Assembly (NCBI GenBank): GCA_021372695.1
Contig: JAJFTY010000239.1
Span: forward strand, 1-64,000
DNA length: 64,000 nt
Source: Deltaproteobacteria bacterium
Lineage (GTDB): Bacteria; Desulfobacterota; Syntrophia; Syntrophales; UBA5619
Reading direction: 5' to 3'
The translations under genes and the position numbers were made by a program. The notes under the pieces are model-generated. The model did no database searches and was not told where the DNA came from. It saw nothing but the letters and a program-made list of their open reading frames with translations. Of this stretch, positions 29,117 to 37,476 are shown piece by piece; positions within the stretch are counted from its first letter, which is position 1, and each line of letters opens with the position of its first letter.

Positions 29117-31114
29117 ATGAGCGAGGAAGCGTTTCCGGGAGAATTGGAAGAGTTGCGGGCCCGGCTCCGCGAGGCTGAAGAGACCCTGGAGGCCATCCGG
29201 ACCGGCGCCGTGGACGCGATCGTCGTCTCCGGAAAGGCGGGGGATCAGGTTTACACCCTGCAGGGTGCGGACCAGTCCTACCGGCTCCTCGTCGAGTCGA
29301 TCAACGAGGGAACCGTCACCATCTCTGCGGACGGGACCATCCTCTACAGCAACAGACAATTTGCCGATATGCTGGGGCATCCCCTGGAAAACATCATCGG
29401 CGCCTCCCTTCCCGACCTCGTTTCCAAGGATGACCGGCATCTCGTCGTGGATGCCCTGCACAACTGTACGGACGCTGCCTCCCGGTTTCAGGTCCTCCTC
29501 AACTCCCGCGAGTGGGGCAAGATTCCCGCCCAGATCACCATGGCCAGGGCCGGCGCTTCCGGCGCCGGCATGCTGACCGCCGTCATCACGAACCTCTCGG
29601 AGCAGTTCCGCTACCGGGAAATCGTCCGGGAGGAGAAACTCTCCCGGTCGATCATGGAGAATTCGCCCAGCGGCATTGCCGTGTGCGACACGAAAGGGGT
29701 GGTGATCCGGGCAAGCCGGACCATGAATCAATTCTGCGGCCCGAGCGTCCTGATGAAACCCTTCGATCAGATCTGCGGCATCGAGATACCGGCCACGGAC
29801 CGGGATGCGGAGTCCTTCCATGTGGCTGAAGTCCTGGCCGGCAAGACGGTGCAGGGGACTGAAGCGCGTCTTCGCTGTTCGGGCGGCAAGGAGTACGAGA
29901 TCGTCCTCAACGCCGTGCCTCTGAGGGACGAGGATGGTGCCGTCATCGGCTGCCTGGTGACCATGAGGGACATCACCTGGCGCAAGCGGGCCGAGGCGAA
30001 GCTGAGGAGCAACGAGGCACGGTTCCGCGCCTTCTTTGAAAACGCCGATGTGGGAACGGCGGAATTGAGCCCGGACGGACATTTTATCGAGGTGAACGAA
30101 CGCTTGTGCCGGATGACCGGCTACAGCGCGGCAGAATTGCGACAGATGACCCCGGCCGATCTCTCCCCTCCCGAGGAGGCCGAAGCCAACCGGAAGACAT
30201 GGCATGCCTATCTCTACGGCTCCCTGCCGGTGATCGACATGGAGCGCCGTGTCCTCCGGAAGGACGGGGGGAACGTCTGGATGGAGATCACCGCGTCGAT
30301 GATCCGCAGCACTGATGCGGGACACGTCTACGCAGGCGACAAGCCGGCTCTTGTCGCGATGATCGCTTACGACATCACGGAGCGGAAGAAAGCGGAAACG
30401 TTTCTGCAGGAGAGGACGAAGCAACTGGAGGATGCAAACCGGGAGTTGGAGAGCTTCAGCTATTCCGTCTCCCATGACCTCAAGACTCCCCTGCGAACCG
30501 TTGAAGGTTTCTCCCGGATGTTTCTGAAGAAATACGGCGGCGGACTGGGCGAAGACGCCGTGCGCATGCTCGGCGTCATTCACGACGGCACTGAAAGGAT
30601 GGGCGTTCTGATCGACAATCTCCTCTCCTATGCCAGGGTCCTCCGAAGCGGCATGGCCGCCGCGGCGATCGATATGACACAGTGTGCCGGCGAAGTCCGG
30701 GATGAGATCCGGGCCGCTTATCCCGAGCGGGAGATGGAGATCAGGATTGCCAGACTGCTGCCCGGATATGGGGATAGAACCCTGATCCGGCAGGCGCTTC
30801 ACAATCTTCTCTCCAATGCCGTCAAGTTTACCAAACACAGGAAGCCTGCCGTGATCGAAATCGGCAGCAGCGCCGAAGATGGCAGTGTCGTCTATTGCAT
30901 CAAGGACAATGGGGCCGGATTCGACATGGCCTATTATCACAAGCTCTTCGGGGTTTTTCAACGGCTCCACAGCGTCGGGGAGTATGAGGGGACGGGCGTG
31001 GGGCTGGCGATCGTCCAGCGGATCGTCCAGCGGCATGGCGGCCGGGTCTGGGCGGAGGGCGAGGTGGACAAGGGAGCCTGTTTCTATTTTTCGCTGCCTG
31101 CCCCGAAGGGATGA
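29117..31114 (+). CDS. PAS-domain sensor histidine kinase of the Kai operon
   Basis: The 665-residue kinase begins with a coiled coil (residues 5-30) and has three PAS-like domains at about 50-165, 175-290 and 300-430, the last ending in the PAC motif AMIAYDITERKKAE. The HisKA box is SYSVSHDLKTPLRTVEGFSR with phospho-acceptor His453. The HATPase_c domain has N-box HNLLSNAVKFTK, DNGAGFDM and GTGVGLAIV. There is no transmembrane segment, so it should sense a cytosolic signal. The stop is 16 bases before kaiC, suggesting it is the clock's input or output kinase, analogous in role to SasA though without its KaiB-like domain. No response regulator is adjacent. Confidence 0.88.
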   Translation: MSEEAFPGELEELRARLREAEETLEAIRTGAVDAIVVSGKAGDQVYTLQGADQSYRLLVESINEGTVTISADGTILYSNRQFADMLGHPLENIIGASLPDLVSKDDRHLVVDALHNCTDAASRFQVLLNSREWGKIPAQITMARAGASGAGMLTAVITNLSEQFRYREIVREEKLSRSIMENSPSGIAVCDTKGVVIRASRTMNQFCGPSVLMKPFDQICGIEIPATDRDAESFHVAEVLAGKTVQGTEARLRCSGGKEYEIVLNAVPLRDEDGAVIGCLVTMRDITWRKRAEAKLRSNEARFRAFFENADVGTAELSPDGHFIEVNERLCRMTGYSAAELRQMTPADLSPPEEAEANRKTWHAYLYGSLPVIDMERRVLRKDGGNVWMEITASMIRSTDAGHVYAGDKPALVAMIAYDITERKKAETFLQERTKQLEDANRELESFSYSVSHDLKTPLRTVEGFSRMFLKKYGGGLGEDAVRMLGVIHDGTERMGVLIDNLLSYARVLRSGMAAAAIDMTQCAGEVRDEIRAAYPEREMEIRIARLLPGYGDRTLIRQALHNLLSNAVKFTKHRKPAVIEIGSSAEDGSVVYCIKDNGAGFDMAYYHKLFGVFQRLHSVGEYEGTGVGLAIVQRIVQRHGGRVWAEGEVDKGACFYFSLPAPKG

Positions 31115-31130
31115 TGCATCAGGAGGGCTC

Positions 31131-32828
31131 ATGGTAAAAAGGCGGGTGAACAAACCGGTTCGATTGGCAAAGTGCCCCACCGGCATCGCCGGTCTGGACG
31201 AAATCACCGGCGGCGGGATCCCGTTGGGCCGCCCGACCCTCGTGACGGGCAGCGCCGGCTGCGGAAAGACCCTCCTGGCCCTGGAGTTTCTCGTCCATGG
31301 CGCCGTGAAGTACGGGGAATCAGGGGTCTTCATGGCCTTCGAGGAGACGGCCGCGGAACTGGCCCAGAACGTCGCCTCCCTGGGCTTCGACCTGGAGGAT
31401 CTGCAGAAGCGGAAGAAGCTTGCCATCGACTATGTCTACATCGAGCGGAGCGAGATCGAGGACACGGGGGAGTACGATCTGGAAGGGCTCTTCGTGCGCC
31501 TCGGCTACGCCATCGATTCGGTGGGGGCCAAGCGCGTGGTCCTGGACACCGTGGAGGCGCTTTTCGCGGCCCTGCCCAACGAGAACATCCTCCGCGCCGA
31601 ACTGCGGCGGCTCTTCCGGTGGCTGAAGGCGCGGGGCGTCACGGCCATCATCACGGGCGAGCGGGGGGACAACCTCCTCACCCGGCACGGCCTCGAGGAG
31701 TACGTGGCCGATTGCGTGATCCTCCTCGATTTCCGGATCCGGGAGCAGATCTCCACCCGGCGGCTGCGCATCATCAAGTACCGCGGCTCGGCCCACGGCT
31801 CGGACGAGTACCCCTTCCTCATCGAAAAGACGGGAATCTCCATCCTGCCGGTCACCTCCCTGGGCCTCAACCACCGGGTCAGTTCGGAGCGCATTCCGAC
31901 GGGGATTCCCCGCCTGGACAAGATGCTGGCCGGGGAGGGCTATTTCCGGGGGAGTACGATCCTCATCTCCGGATCGGCGGGGACCGGCAAATCCAGTTTC
32001 GCGGCGAAGTTCGTCGAGGCGGCCTGCAAGCGGGGCGAGCGCTGCCTCTACTTTTCCTTCGAGGAGTCGCCGAGCCAGATCACCCGCAACATGGCCTCCA
32101 TCGGCATCGACCTGGCCGCCCCCGTCAAGAAAGGGCTGCTCAGGTTCCACGCGAGCCGGCCCACCCTCTACGGTCTGGAGTCGCACCTGATCACCTTCCA
32201 CAACCTGATCCTCGAGTTCAACCCCCGGGTGGTCGTTGTGGACCCGGTGAGCAACCTGACGGCGGTCGGAACCTCCGCGGAGGTCAAGTCGATTCTCACG
32301 CGCCTCTTCGATTATCTGAAGATGGAGCAGGTGACGACGCTCCTCACGGACCTGGCCCACTTCGGCAACAACCTGGAGAAGACGAACGAGGAGATCTCCT
32401 CCCTGATCGATACCTGGATCCTGCTTCGGGATATCGAGATCAACGGCGAGCGGAACCGGGGTCTCTACATCCTCAAGTCCCGGGGCATGGCCCACTCCAA
32501 CCAGATCCGGGAGGTCCGGCTCTCCCACCAGGGCATTGACCTGGTCGATGTCTACCTCGGACCGTCCGGGGTGCTCACGGGGAGCGCCCGGGCGGCGCAG
32601 GAGTCCAGGGAGAAGGCGGAGGCGGCCACCCACCGGAGCGTTCTGGACCAGAAGCTTCGTGAGCAGGAGCGCAAACGCCAGGCCCTGGAGGCCCGGATCG
32701 AGGCCCTGCGGGCTGAGTTCGCCGCGGAGTCGGAGGAGCTGCGGGTCATCTCTGCGGAAGAGGAGAAGCGGCAGCAGGCATTGGTCGGGGAGCGTGCCGA
32801 TATGGCGCGTCTGCGGAAGGCGGATTAG
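31131..32828 (+). CDS. kaiC: KaiC-family clock ATPase with C-terminal coiled-coil extension
   Basis: The 565-residue protein has duplicated RecA-like domains CI and CII: Walker A GSAGCGKT (40-47) and GSAGTGKS (281-288), with catalytic Glu pairs E71-E72 and E311-E312. The CII phosphorylation site aligns with Ser423-Ser424 (EISSLIDTWILL), a Ser-Ser pair where cyanobacterial KaiC has Ser-Thr. After about residue 485 comes an 80-residue charged coiled coil (KLREQERKRQALEARIEALR). Coiled-coil-extended KaiC proteins are known to form KaiA-independent hourglass-type timers with KaiB. AGGAGGG precedes the ATG at 31131. It is followed by two kaiB genes. Confidence 0.93.
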   Translation: MVKRRVNKPVRLAKCPTGIAGLDEITGGGIPLGRPTLVTGSAGCGKTLLALEFLVHGAVKYGESGVFMAFEETAAELAQNVASLGFDLEDLQKRKKLAIDYVYIERSEIEDTGEYDLEGLFVRLGYAIDSVGAKRVVLDTVEALFAALPNENILRAELRRLFRWLKARGVTAIITGERGDNLLTRHGLEEYVADCVILLDFRIREQISTRRLRIIKYRGSAHGSDEYPFLIEKTGISILPVTSLGLNHRVSSERIPTGIPRLDKMLAGEGYFRGSTILISGSAGTGKSSFAAKFVEAACKRGERCLYFSFEESPSQITRNMASIGIDLAAPVKKGLLRFHASRPTLYGLESHLITFHNLILEFNPRVVVVDPVSNLTAVGTSAEVKSILTRLFDYLKMEQVTTLLTDLAHFGNNLEKTNEEISSLIDTWILLRDIEINGERNRGLYILKSRGMAHSNQIREVRLSHQGIDLVDVYLGPSGVLTGSARAAQESREKAEAATHRSVLDQKLREQERKRQALEARIEALRAEFAAESEELRVISAEEEKRQQALVGERADMARLRKAD

Positions 32829-32843
32829 AAGAGGAGAGACCGA

Positions 32844-33188
32844 ATGGAAGAGTCGGGGAACCAGGCGGCAAAAAAAAGATCCAACGGCCGCACGAAACCG
32901 GCGGGAGAGGCAAAGGAGAACTGGGCACTCCGGCTCTACGTCGCCGGCCAGACGCCCAAATCGCTGACCGCCTTCGCGAATCTGAAGGCCATCTGCGAGA
33001 AGCATCTGGCCGGGAAGTACACGATCGAGGTGATCGATCTCCTGGTCAATCCCACGCTGGCCCGGGGGGACCAGATTGTCGCCATCCCCACCCTGGTCCG
33101 GAAACTGCCGGTACCCATCCGGAAGATCATCGGGGACCTCTCCAACACTGAACGCGTGTTGGTCGGGCTCGATCTGCGTCCCTTATAG
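32844..33188 (+). CDS. kaiB: KaiB clock protein (first copy)
   Basis: The 114-residue protein has a basic disordered N-terminus (about 25 residues) and then the thioredoxin-like KaiB fold: [60 protein letters not shown], and [11 protein letters not shown]. KaiB binds KaiC in its fold-switched state and drives dephosphorylation. It starts 15 bases after kaiC (GAGGAGAG upstream) and 21 bases before a second kaiB. Confidence 0.92.
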   Translation: MEESGNQAAKKRSNGRTKPAGEAKENWALRLYVAGQTPKSLTAFANLKAICEKHLAGKYTIEVIDLLVNPTLARGDQIVAIPTLVRKLPVPIRKIIGDLSNTERVLVGLDLRPL

Positions 33189-33209
33189 CAACCTGAACGG
33201 AGAAGGTCC

Positions 33210-33596
33210 ATGGTGAAGAAGAACCTGACCGGGCCCATGAAACGGATGGAAGATGCCCTGGAGAAGCGGGGGCGGGAAAAGTATATCCTGCGCCTCTACG
33301 TGGCAGGCGCGACCCCGGCTTCCACGGCGGCGATCATGAACATCAAGAAGATCTGTGAAGAGAATCTCAAAGGCCGTTACGAGCTTTCGGTCATCGATGT
33401 CTACCAGCAGCCGGTCCTCGCCCGGGATGAGCAGATTCTGGCGGCGCCGACCCTCATCAAGAAGCTGCCGGTCCCGATCCGGCGATTCATCGGCGACATG
33501 TCGAACAGGGAGCGCATCCTTCTCGGTCTCGACCTGCGGCCGAAGGAGACTCCGGTGAAGAAGAGATCCGTCGCCAAGCGTCCGGACGCCGGCTGA
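33210..33596 (+). CDS. kaiB: KaiB clock protein (second copy)
   Basis: The 128-residue paralogue shares the KaiB core with the preceding gene (ILRLYVAGATPASTAAIMNI, YELSVIDVYQQPVLARDEQI, APTLIKKLPVPIRRFIGDM, ILLGLDLRP) but differs in its helical N-terminus and a basic C-terminal tail (VKKRSVAKRPDAG). Two different KaiB proteins next to one KaiC suggest division of labour, for example one for KaiC and one for the kinase. It ends the operon; no kaiA is present. Confidence 0.9.
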   Translation: MVKKNLTGPMKRMEDALEKRGREKYILRLYVAGATPASTAAIMNIKKICEENLKGRYELSVIDVYQQPVLARDEQILAAPTLIKKLPVPIRRFIGDMSNRERILLGLDLRPKETPVKKRSVAKRPDAG

Positions 33597-33961
33597 AGAT
33601 GTCCCGCCGCGTTTTTCCTTGGCTGCAAAAACGCCTCGCGTGGCGCGATCTAAAGATTTTTCGGGTCGAAAAATAGCTGAGCGCAAGTCGAGGCTGGTCC
33701 TTGCGGTTGAAACTGAGTCACCACCTGCCGGCCGGGATCGATCTCTGCCAGGCTCCGGATATTTCGCAGCGATGACCGGGCCGATCCGATCGATATCCAA
33801 TCTCATCACGAGCCCGCCGCTATCCTCCATCCGAAATAAATCGATGCCCAGCGAAAGGGATTCATGGTATAGCTCCCGCCGAAAAAAAGGAACGGGTCGA
33901 CCGCCCGCCGCGGCAAGGCCAATCAAGCGGCGTCCGGGGGATCGGCCCGTGGGCAGGTGAG
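33597..33961 (+). other. non-coding spacer between kai operon and nudC
   Basis: No convincing gene. Two AT-rich hairpins follow the kai operon: GCGTTTTT/AAAAACGC (33609-33634) and ATTTTTC/GAAAAAT (33656-33674). Neither has a clean T tract, but they may help end transcription. A promoter-like element shared with the region upstream of the acetyl-CoA hydrolase gene lies at 33838-33872. Confidence 0.5.
33838..33873 (+). promoter_or_regulatory. copy 1 of a shared promoter-like element (upstream of nudC)
   Basis: AAATCGATGCC, then 4-8 variable bases, then GGATTCATGGTATAGC. It closely matches 37413-37447. TGGTATAG reads as an extended -10 (TGnTATAGx). No good -35 is visible at the usual distance. 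Confidence 0.6.
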
Positions 33962-34843
33962 ATGATGAAAGAGAGGTTGATTCCATCCGCGCAGGCGCCT
34001 TCCGCCAAAACTGAGCCGGCCTGGTGGTTCGTATTTGCGGCGCACAAGATGCTGGTCCGGGAAGAGGGAGAGTCGATGTCGGTTCCCCTGGTGATCGATC
34101 CGGCCTCCCTCGGCCTTGCGCCGGTCCGGGAGCGGTATCTGGGAACCCTGGCGGGACGCCCCTGCTATTGCGCCGAGGTTCCGGAAACCGACCCCGTTCC
34201 GCCGGAAATGGGCTTTTACGGATTGCGGTACCTGTATGAGCGCCTTGACGAACCGATGCTGGCGATTGCCATGAAGGCCGTACATCTGACCGAGTGGGCC
34301 GAAAAGAGCCGTTACTGCGGCCGCTGCGGCCGGGAAATGGCCCCTTCGGCGAAGGAGATGAATGCCCTCGAATGCCCGGGCTGCGGCATGCTGGTTTTCC
34401 CCCGCATATCGCCCGCGGTGATCGTCCTCGTGGAAAGGGAGGGCCGGCTCCTTCTGGCCCGATCCGTCCGGTTCACCGCGAATTTTTTCAGCACCCTGGC
34501 CGGTTTTGTGGAGCCGGGCGAGACGCTGGAGGATGCGATTCACCGCGAGATCGCAGAAGAGGTGGGCATCCGGGTCCGGAATATCCGCTATTTCGGCAGC
34601 CAGGCCTGGCCGTTTCCCGACTCCCTGATGATCGGTTTCACCGCAGAATATGAAAGCGGTGAGATCCAGATCGACCGGACCGAGATTGCCGAGGCGGGAT
34701 GGTTCGCGCCGGACGGATTGCCCAACCTGCCCGGGAAGATCAGCATCGCCCGGAAGTTGATCGACGGATTCCTCGAACGCACGCTGCGGGGAAAGGCGCC
34801 GGGAGGGAGTAGGGCGGAGAGGCGCTACGAGCCCGGAGAATAG
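33962..34843 (+). CDS. nudC: NADH pyrophosphatase NudC-like Nudix hydrolase
   Basis: The 293-residue protein has an N-terminal NudC-like domain, a zinc ribbon with four Cys (YCGRCGREM and ECPGCGMLV), and the Nudix box GFVEPGETLEDAIHREIAEE followed by VGI. After it comes the SQAWPFPDSLMIGF motif (SQPWPFPxS in NudC) that marks NADH/NAD-cap substrates. It hydrolyses NAD(H) to NMN(H) and AMP, and family members remove NAD caps from RNA. The start may be either of two adjacent ATGs (33962 or 33965). It converges with the hotdog gene, 14 bases apart. Confidence 0.92.
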   Translation: MMKERLIPSAQAPSAKTEPAWWFVFAAHKMLVREEGESMSVPLVIDPASLGLAPVRERYLGTLAGRPCYCAEVPETDPVPPEMGFYGLRYLYERLDEPMLAIAMKAVHLTEWAEKSRYCGRCGREMAPSAKEMNALECPGCGMLVFPRISPAVIVLVEREGRLLLARSVRFTANFFSTLAGFVEPGETLEDAIHREIAEEVGIRVRNIRYFGSQAWPFPDSLMIGFTAEYESGEIQIDRTEIAEAGWFAPDGLPNLPGKISIARKLIDGFLERTLRGKAPGGSRAERRYEPGE

Positions 34844-34857
34844 GCTGGAGCCGTCGA

Positions 34858-35814
34858 TCATCGGCGGCGGGCCGCGTGGTGGCTCACCGCCTCGAGTACC
34901 CGCTCGCCGTCGGCTTCGATTTCGGTGCGAACCACCGAGATGGTGCGGCCGGCATGCAGGATGCGGGAGCGGATAACGAGCCGCTTTCCCTGCGCCGGCC
35001 TGAGGTACCACGCCGAAATGGCGGAGAGCATCACGGACGCCGGCACGGCCGCGCAGGCCGTGGTCGCGGCGAGGGCCAACAGGAGGCCTCCCTGAACATG
35101 GCCGACGCGGTTGCCGATGTGGGGCCCGATCGCCACGCGGTTGGTCGCGCCCTGCGCGCTTCGGCGCGGCTCGCCACCCCAGAGGCGCTCGATAAAGGCG
35201 GCCTGTGGTGAAGCCTTGGCGAGCGCTGCTTCGCATGTTTGCAGGATTGCGGCCTCATCCGGTTCGAGCTCGTCCACCCCGACCGGCACAACGGATGGGG
35301 GCTCCGCACGCTCCCAGGGCAGCGGACTCATGGTGACCCCCTGCGGGGGGTCGAGCAGCACGAATTCGCCGTGAATGTGGGCGATCGTCCGACCTCGCGC
35401 ACGGAGGGTTCCCGACGACAGAGAGGTCCGCAGCTTTGCCCCCTCGCTGTAACCCAGCAGAACAGTTTCGGCCTCAACATCTCCGGCGGCCGGCACCCCG
35501 GTGAAGTGGAGGTGCAGATGGACCGTTCCCAGACGCGCGCCGAGCGGAATTCCGCTCCGCCCGGAAGCGGCGAGCGCAAAGTCGGCCATGAGCCCCAAAG
35601 GCATCAGATTCATCGTCCCGTCCGCGTTGCCGCAGTGGGGTCCGATCTCGAGGGTTCCGTCGACGGCGCCCCCTGCGACGGATCGCCATTGAATGTCGAG
35701 GAAGTGGCCTGCAAAGTGGAGGCCGGGGGTTCGATTGGCGGCGATCGCGCGGAGCACGCGGGCGCGGATCGTCTCCGCATCGGAATGCGGCGAGAGGGGA
35801 AGTCTGGCGGTCAT
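34858..35814 (-). CDS. double-hotdog acyl-CoA thioesterase-like protein
   Basis: The 318-residue product appears to hold two hotdog domains. The first (about 25-150) has DGTMNLMPLGLMADFALA; the second (about 200-315) has VAIGPHIGNRVGHVQGGLLL and a final ISVVRTEIEADGERVLEAV strand, like PaaI/TesB thioesterases. Such proteins usually hydrolyse acyl-CoA thioesters in the cytoplasm. The catalytic residue is not certain: the HxGxxxGG region is altered in both halves. It has its own leftward promoter (35848-35877). Confidence 0.72.
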   Translation of the reverse strand: MTARLPLSPHSDAETIRARVLRAIAANRTPGLHFAGHFLDIQWRSVAGGAVDGTLEIGPHCGNADGTMNLMPLGLMADFALAASGRSGIPLGARLGTVHLHLHFTGVPAAGDVEAETVLLGYSEGAKLRTSLSSGTLRARGRTIAHIHGEFVLLDPPQGVTMSPLPWERAEPPSVVPVGVDELEPDEAAILQTCEAALAKASPQAAFIERLWGGEPRRSAQGATNRVAIGPHIGNRVGHVQGGLLLALAATTACAAVPASVMLSAISAWYLRPAQGKRLVIRSRILHAGRTISVVRTEIEADGERVLEAVSHHAARRR

Positions 35815-35847
35815 ATCCTTACCGGGTCTATTTCCTTGAGCGACGCG

Positions 35848-35877
35848 ACGATACGCGGAAGGGGCGGCTCATGTCAA
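35848..35877 (-). promoter_or_regulatory. promoter for the double-hotdog gene
   Basis: On the minus strand TTGACA (35877-35872) is followed after 18 bases by TATCGT (35853-35848), about 35 bases upstream of the start codon. Confidence 0.55.
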
Positions 35878-35892
35878 GGGAACTTTTCCGGA

Positions 35893-36522
35893 TCACCGGA
35901 TCAGCTTTTGATCGCCCAGCGCGGAGAGTACCGTCCGAACGAATCGGCTGATCTCGCCCGCGCCGGACGGATTGGTCGCCTCGATGGTGGCGCGCCAGAC
36001 CAGTTTGGCGGATTTGCCGTCGTAGAGGAGGGTTTCCAGCGTCGCCACCTCGCTCTTCTTCTGCATCGACGGGTCAGGGCTTCCCCAGAGCTGCGTGTTC
36101 ATCATGGTGTCCACGCCGTAGCTCCCCGTGGCCGGCGGACTGTAATACCCCCGGTAGGATTCGATCTTGACCTCCGACCGCAGCACGATGACCATGAGAT
36201 AGGCTTCGATCCCCATTCCCGTTCCGACCTTCACGAGCTCCTCCCGGCTGATCTTGTCGAGATCGGGGATGCACATGTAGCACGCCGAGGCGTCGCCGCC
36301 GCGCTCCTGGATCTGCCGGGCAAACTCATCTTCCATGGGCTGTCTCAGGTCGGGACGCTTGCTCATGACGACGACCATGATCTTCCTGTAGGGCGGCGCC
36401 TCGAAGCCCCTGTCCCTCCATTCATCGGTCAGGCGCATGGAGGCGCAGGAAAGGGTCGACAGCACCGCCGCCAGGAGCAGCGCCCCTGTGATTCCGATTC
36501 TCGTCCTGTCCATGGCCATCAT
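35893..36522 (-). CDS. uncharacterised lipoprotein
   Basis: The 209-residue product has a signal sequence ending in an LSCAS lipobox. A mature domain follows (LTDEWRD, YRKIMVVVMSKRPDLRQPMEDEFARQI, TGMGIEAYLMVIVLRSEVKIE, KLVWRATIEATNPSG). The layout resembles DUF4136-type periplasmic lipoproteins, but the match is weak and no function is proposed. Three in-frame ATGs (36522, 36519, 36513) follow GGAGGG; the second or third has better spacing. It lies 17 bases after the selenoprotein-like thioredoxin gene and may share its transcript. Confidence 0.7.
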   Translation of the reverse strand: MMAMDRTRIGITGALLLAAVLSTLSCASMRLTDEWRDRGFEAPPYRKIMVVVMSKRPDLRQPMEDEFARQIQERGGDASACYMCIPDLDKISREELVKVGTGMGIEAYLMVIVLRSEVKIESYRGYYSPPATGSYGVDTMMNTQLWGSPDPSMQKKSEVATLETLLYDGKSAKLVWRATIEATNPSGAGEISRFVRTVLSALGDQKLIR

Positions 36523-36539
36523 TCCCTCCGGTCGGTCCG

Positions 36540-37067
36540 CTATTTCACCAGACTTTCGACCCGTTGCCGGAATTCCGCCTCGGTCAACTCTCCGGTGGAA
36601 CGCTCCACGAGGTTGCCCGCCCTGTCGACGAAGATCATGATGGGTAAGACCTTGACGCCATAGAGCGTGCCGATCTCTCCGGTATCGTGTCCGGCCGGAA
36701 AGGTGAGCTTGTACCTTTGCACGAACTCACGGGCAGGCTGTTCCTGGTCCTGGCTGATGCTCACCCCGAGAATGACCAACCCGCGGTCCTGATACTTCTC
36801 GTACACTGCCTCGATAACGGGAGCCTCCCGTTGGCAGTGGGGTCACCCCGAACGCCAGAAATTGATGACGACCGAATGACCCCGGAAGCTCTTGAGGGAG
36901 ACTTTCTCTCCGCTGAACAGCGTCAAGTCGAAATCGGGAGCCGGCTGGCCGACGCTGAGTTCCGCCGGCTGATCGGGCGGTGCGGCGGTAACGGTCGCCG
37001 CCGGGATGGCGATCGCCCATGCCGCGACCGCCAGGATGGCCAGGATGCGCCGGAGATTCATTTTCAC
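36540..37067 (-). CDS. TlpA/ResA-like thioredoxin, probable selenoprotein (in-frame UGA as Sec75)
   Basis: One continuous frame is interrupted only by a TGA (36845-36843). Upstream it encodes a signal peptide and the TlpA start ([29 protein letters not shown]); downstream it resumes in the same frame with [20 protein letters not shown] and ends with the cis-Pro region [13 protein letters not shown]. The TGA falls exactly at the first Cys of the CxxC redox motif, giving U-P-H-C. A SECIS-like hairpin follows at once. Selenocysteine insertion is therefore more likely than a nonsense mutation. The start is GTG at 37067, six bases after AGGAGGT; an ATG at 37061 is too far. The 175-residue product should be a periplasmic thiol/selenol oxidoreductase. 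Standard callers split it into two genes. Confidence 0.85.
36804..36839 (-). promoter_or_regulatory. SECIS-like hairpin downstream of the UGA codon
   Basis: Starting 4 bases after the TGA on the minus strand, CACTGCC (36839-36833) pairs with GGCAGTG (36810-36804), and stacked on it AACGGGA (36832-36826) pairs with TCCCGTT (36822-36816) around a GGC loop, with a 5-base bulge ATCGA. Fourteen perfect pairs within coding sequence next to a UGA are the form and place of a bacterial SECIS element. The SelB-binding loop consensus varies between lineages and was not tested. Confidence 0.75.
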
Positions 37068-37123
37068 CGCTGGACCTCCTTTCTGCTTCCCCTCGTAATG
37101 GTTTGATTCCCTTCCTGCGCTTT

Positions 37124-37141
37124 CCGAATAACGATATTCGG
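37124..37141. promoter_or_regulatory. palindrome upstream of the selenoprotein gene
   Basis: CCGAATA-ACGA-TATTCGG is a perfect 7-bp inverted repeat, 57 bases upstream of the GTG start. It could be an operator. No promoter of good quality was recognised beside it. The rest of the 37068-37476 spacer has no convincing gene apart from the promoter-like element at 37413. Confidence 0.45.
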
Positions 37142-37412
37142 GATCATGGCCTTGAAGCAACGATGATCAAATAGAGGGTTAATGATAGGTGAATACTACC
37201 GGCGGAGAGAGCTCGAATGAGGCTCGGGATGCTCCTTGGCGGAATTTCCGGATCCATGACGGCTTCCGCGGGTCATCCCCCTGCGAAAGATCGTCCAGCA
37301 GAGGAAAACAATCGCGCTACGTGTGGCCTCTCTGCATCAGGCTGATACAAACTGATGTACTGCCTTGCAGGGGAAGGATGCCCTTCGGCGGGAACGGGGA
37401 TGCCTCTCCCAA

Positions 37413-37447
37413 AAATCGATGCCGGACGAATGGATTCATGGTATAGT
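37413..37447 (+). promoter_or_regulatory. copy 2 of a shared promoter-like element (upstream of acetyl-CoA hydrolase gene)
   Basis: AAATCGATGCC, then seven or eight bases, then GGATTCATGGTATAGT. The extended -10 TGGTATAGT ends 30 bases before the GTG start of the acetyl-CoA hydrolase gene. It matches 33838-33873 with a one-base length difference and few substitutions. Confidence 0.62.
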
Positions 37448-37476
37448 CCCCCAAAACAGCCGGGAGGTTTGAAGCG

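Noticed and set aside
36540..37160. Frameshifted or nonsense-mutated thioredoxin pseudogene
   Set aside because: Both halves are in the same frame, no other defect is present, and the TGA is exactly at the catalytic Cys with a hairpin after it; selenocysteine explains this better.
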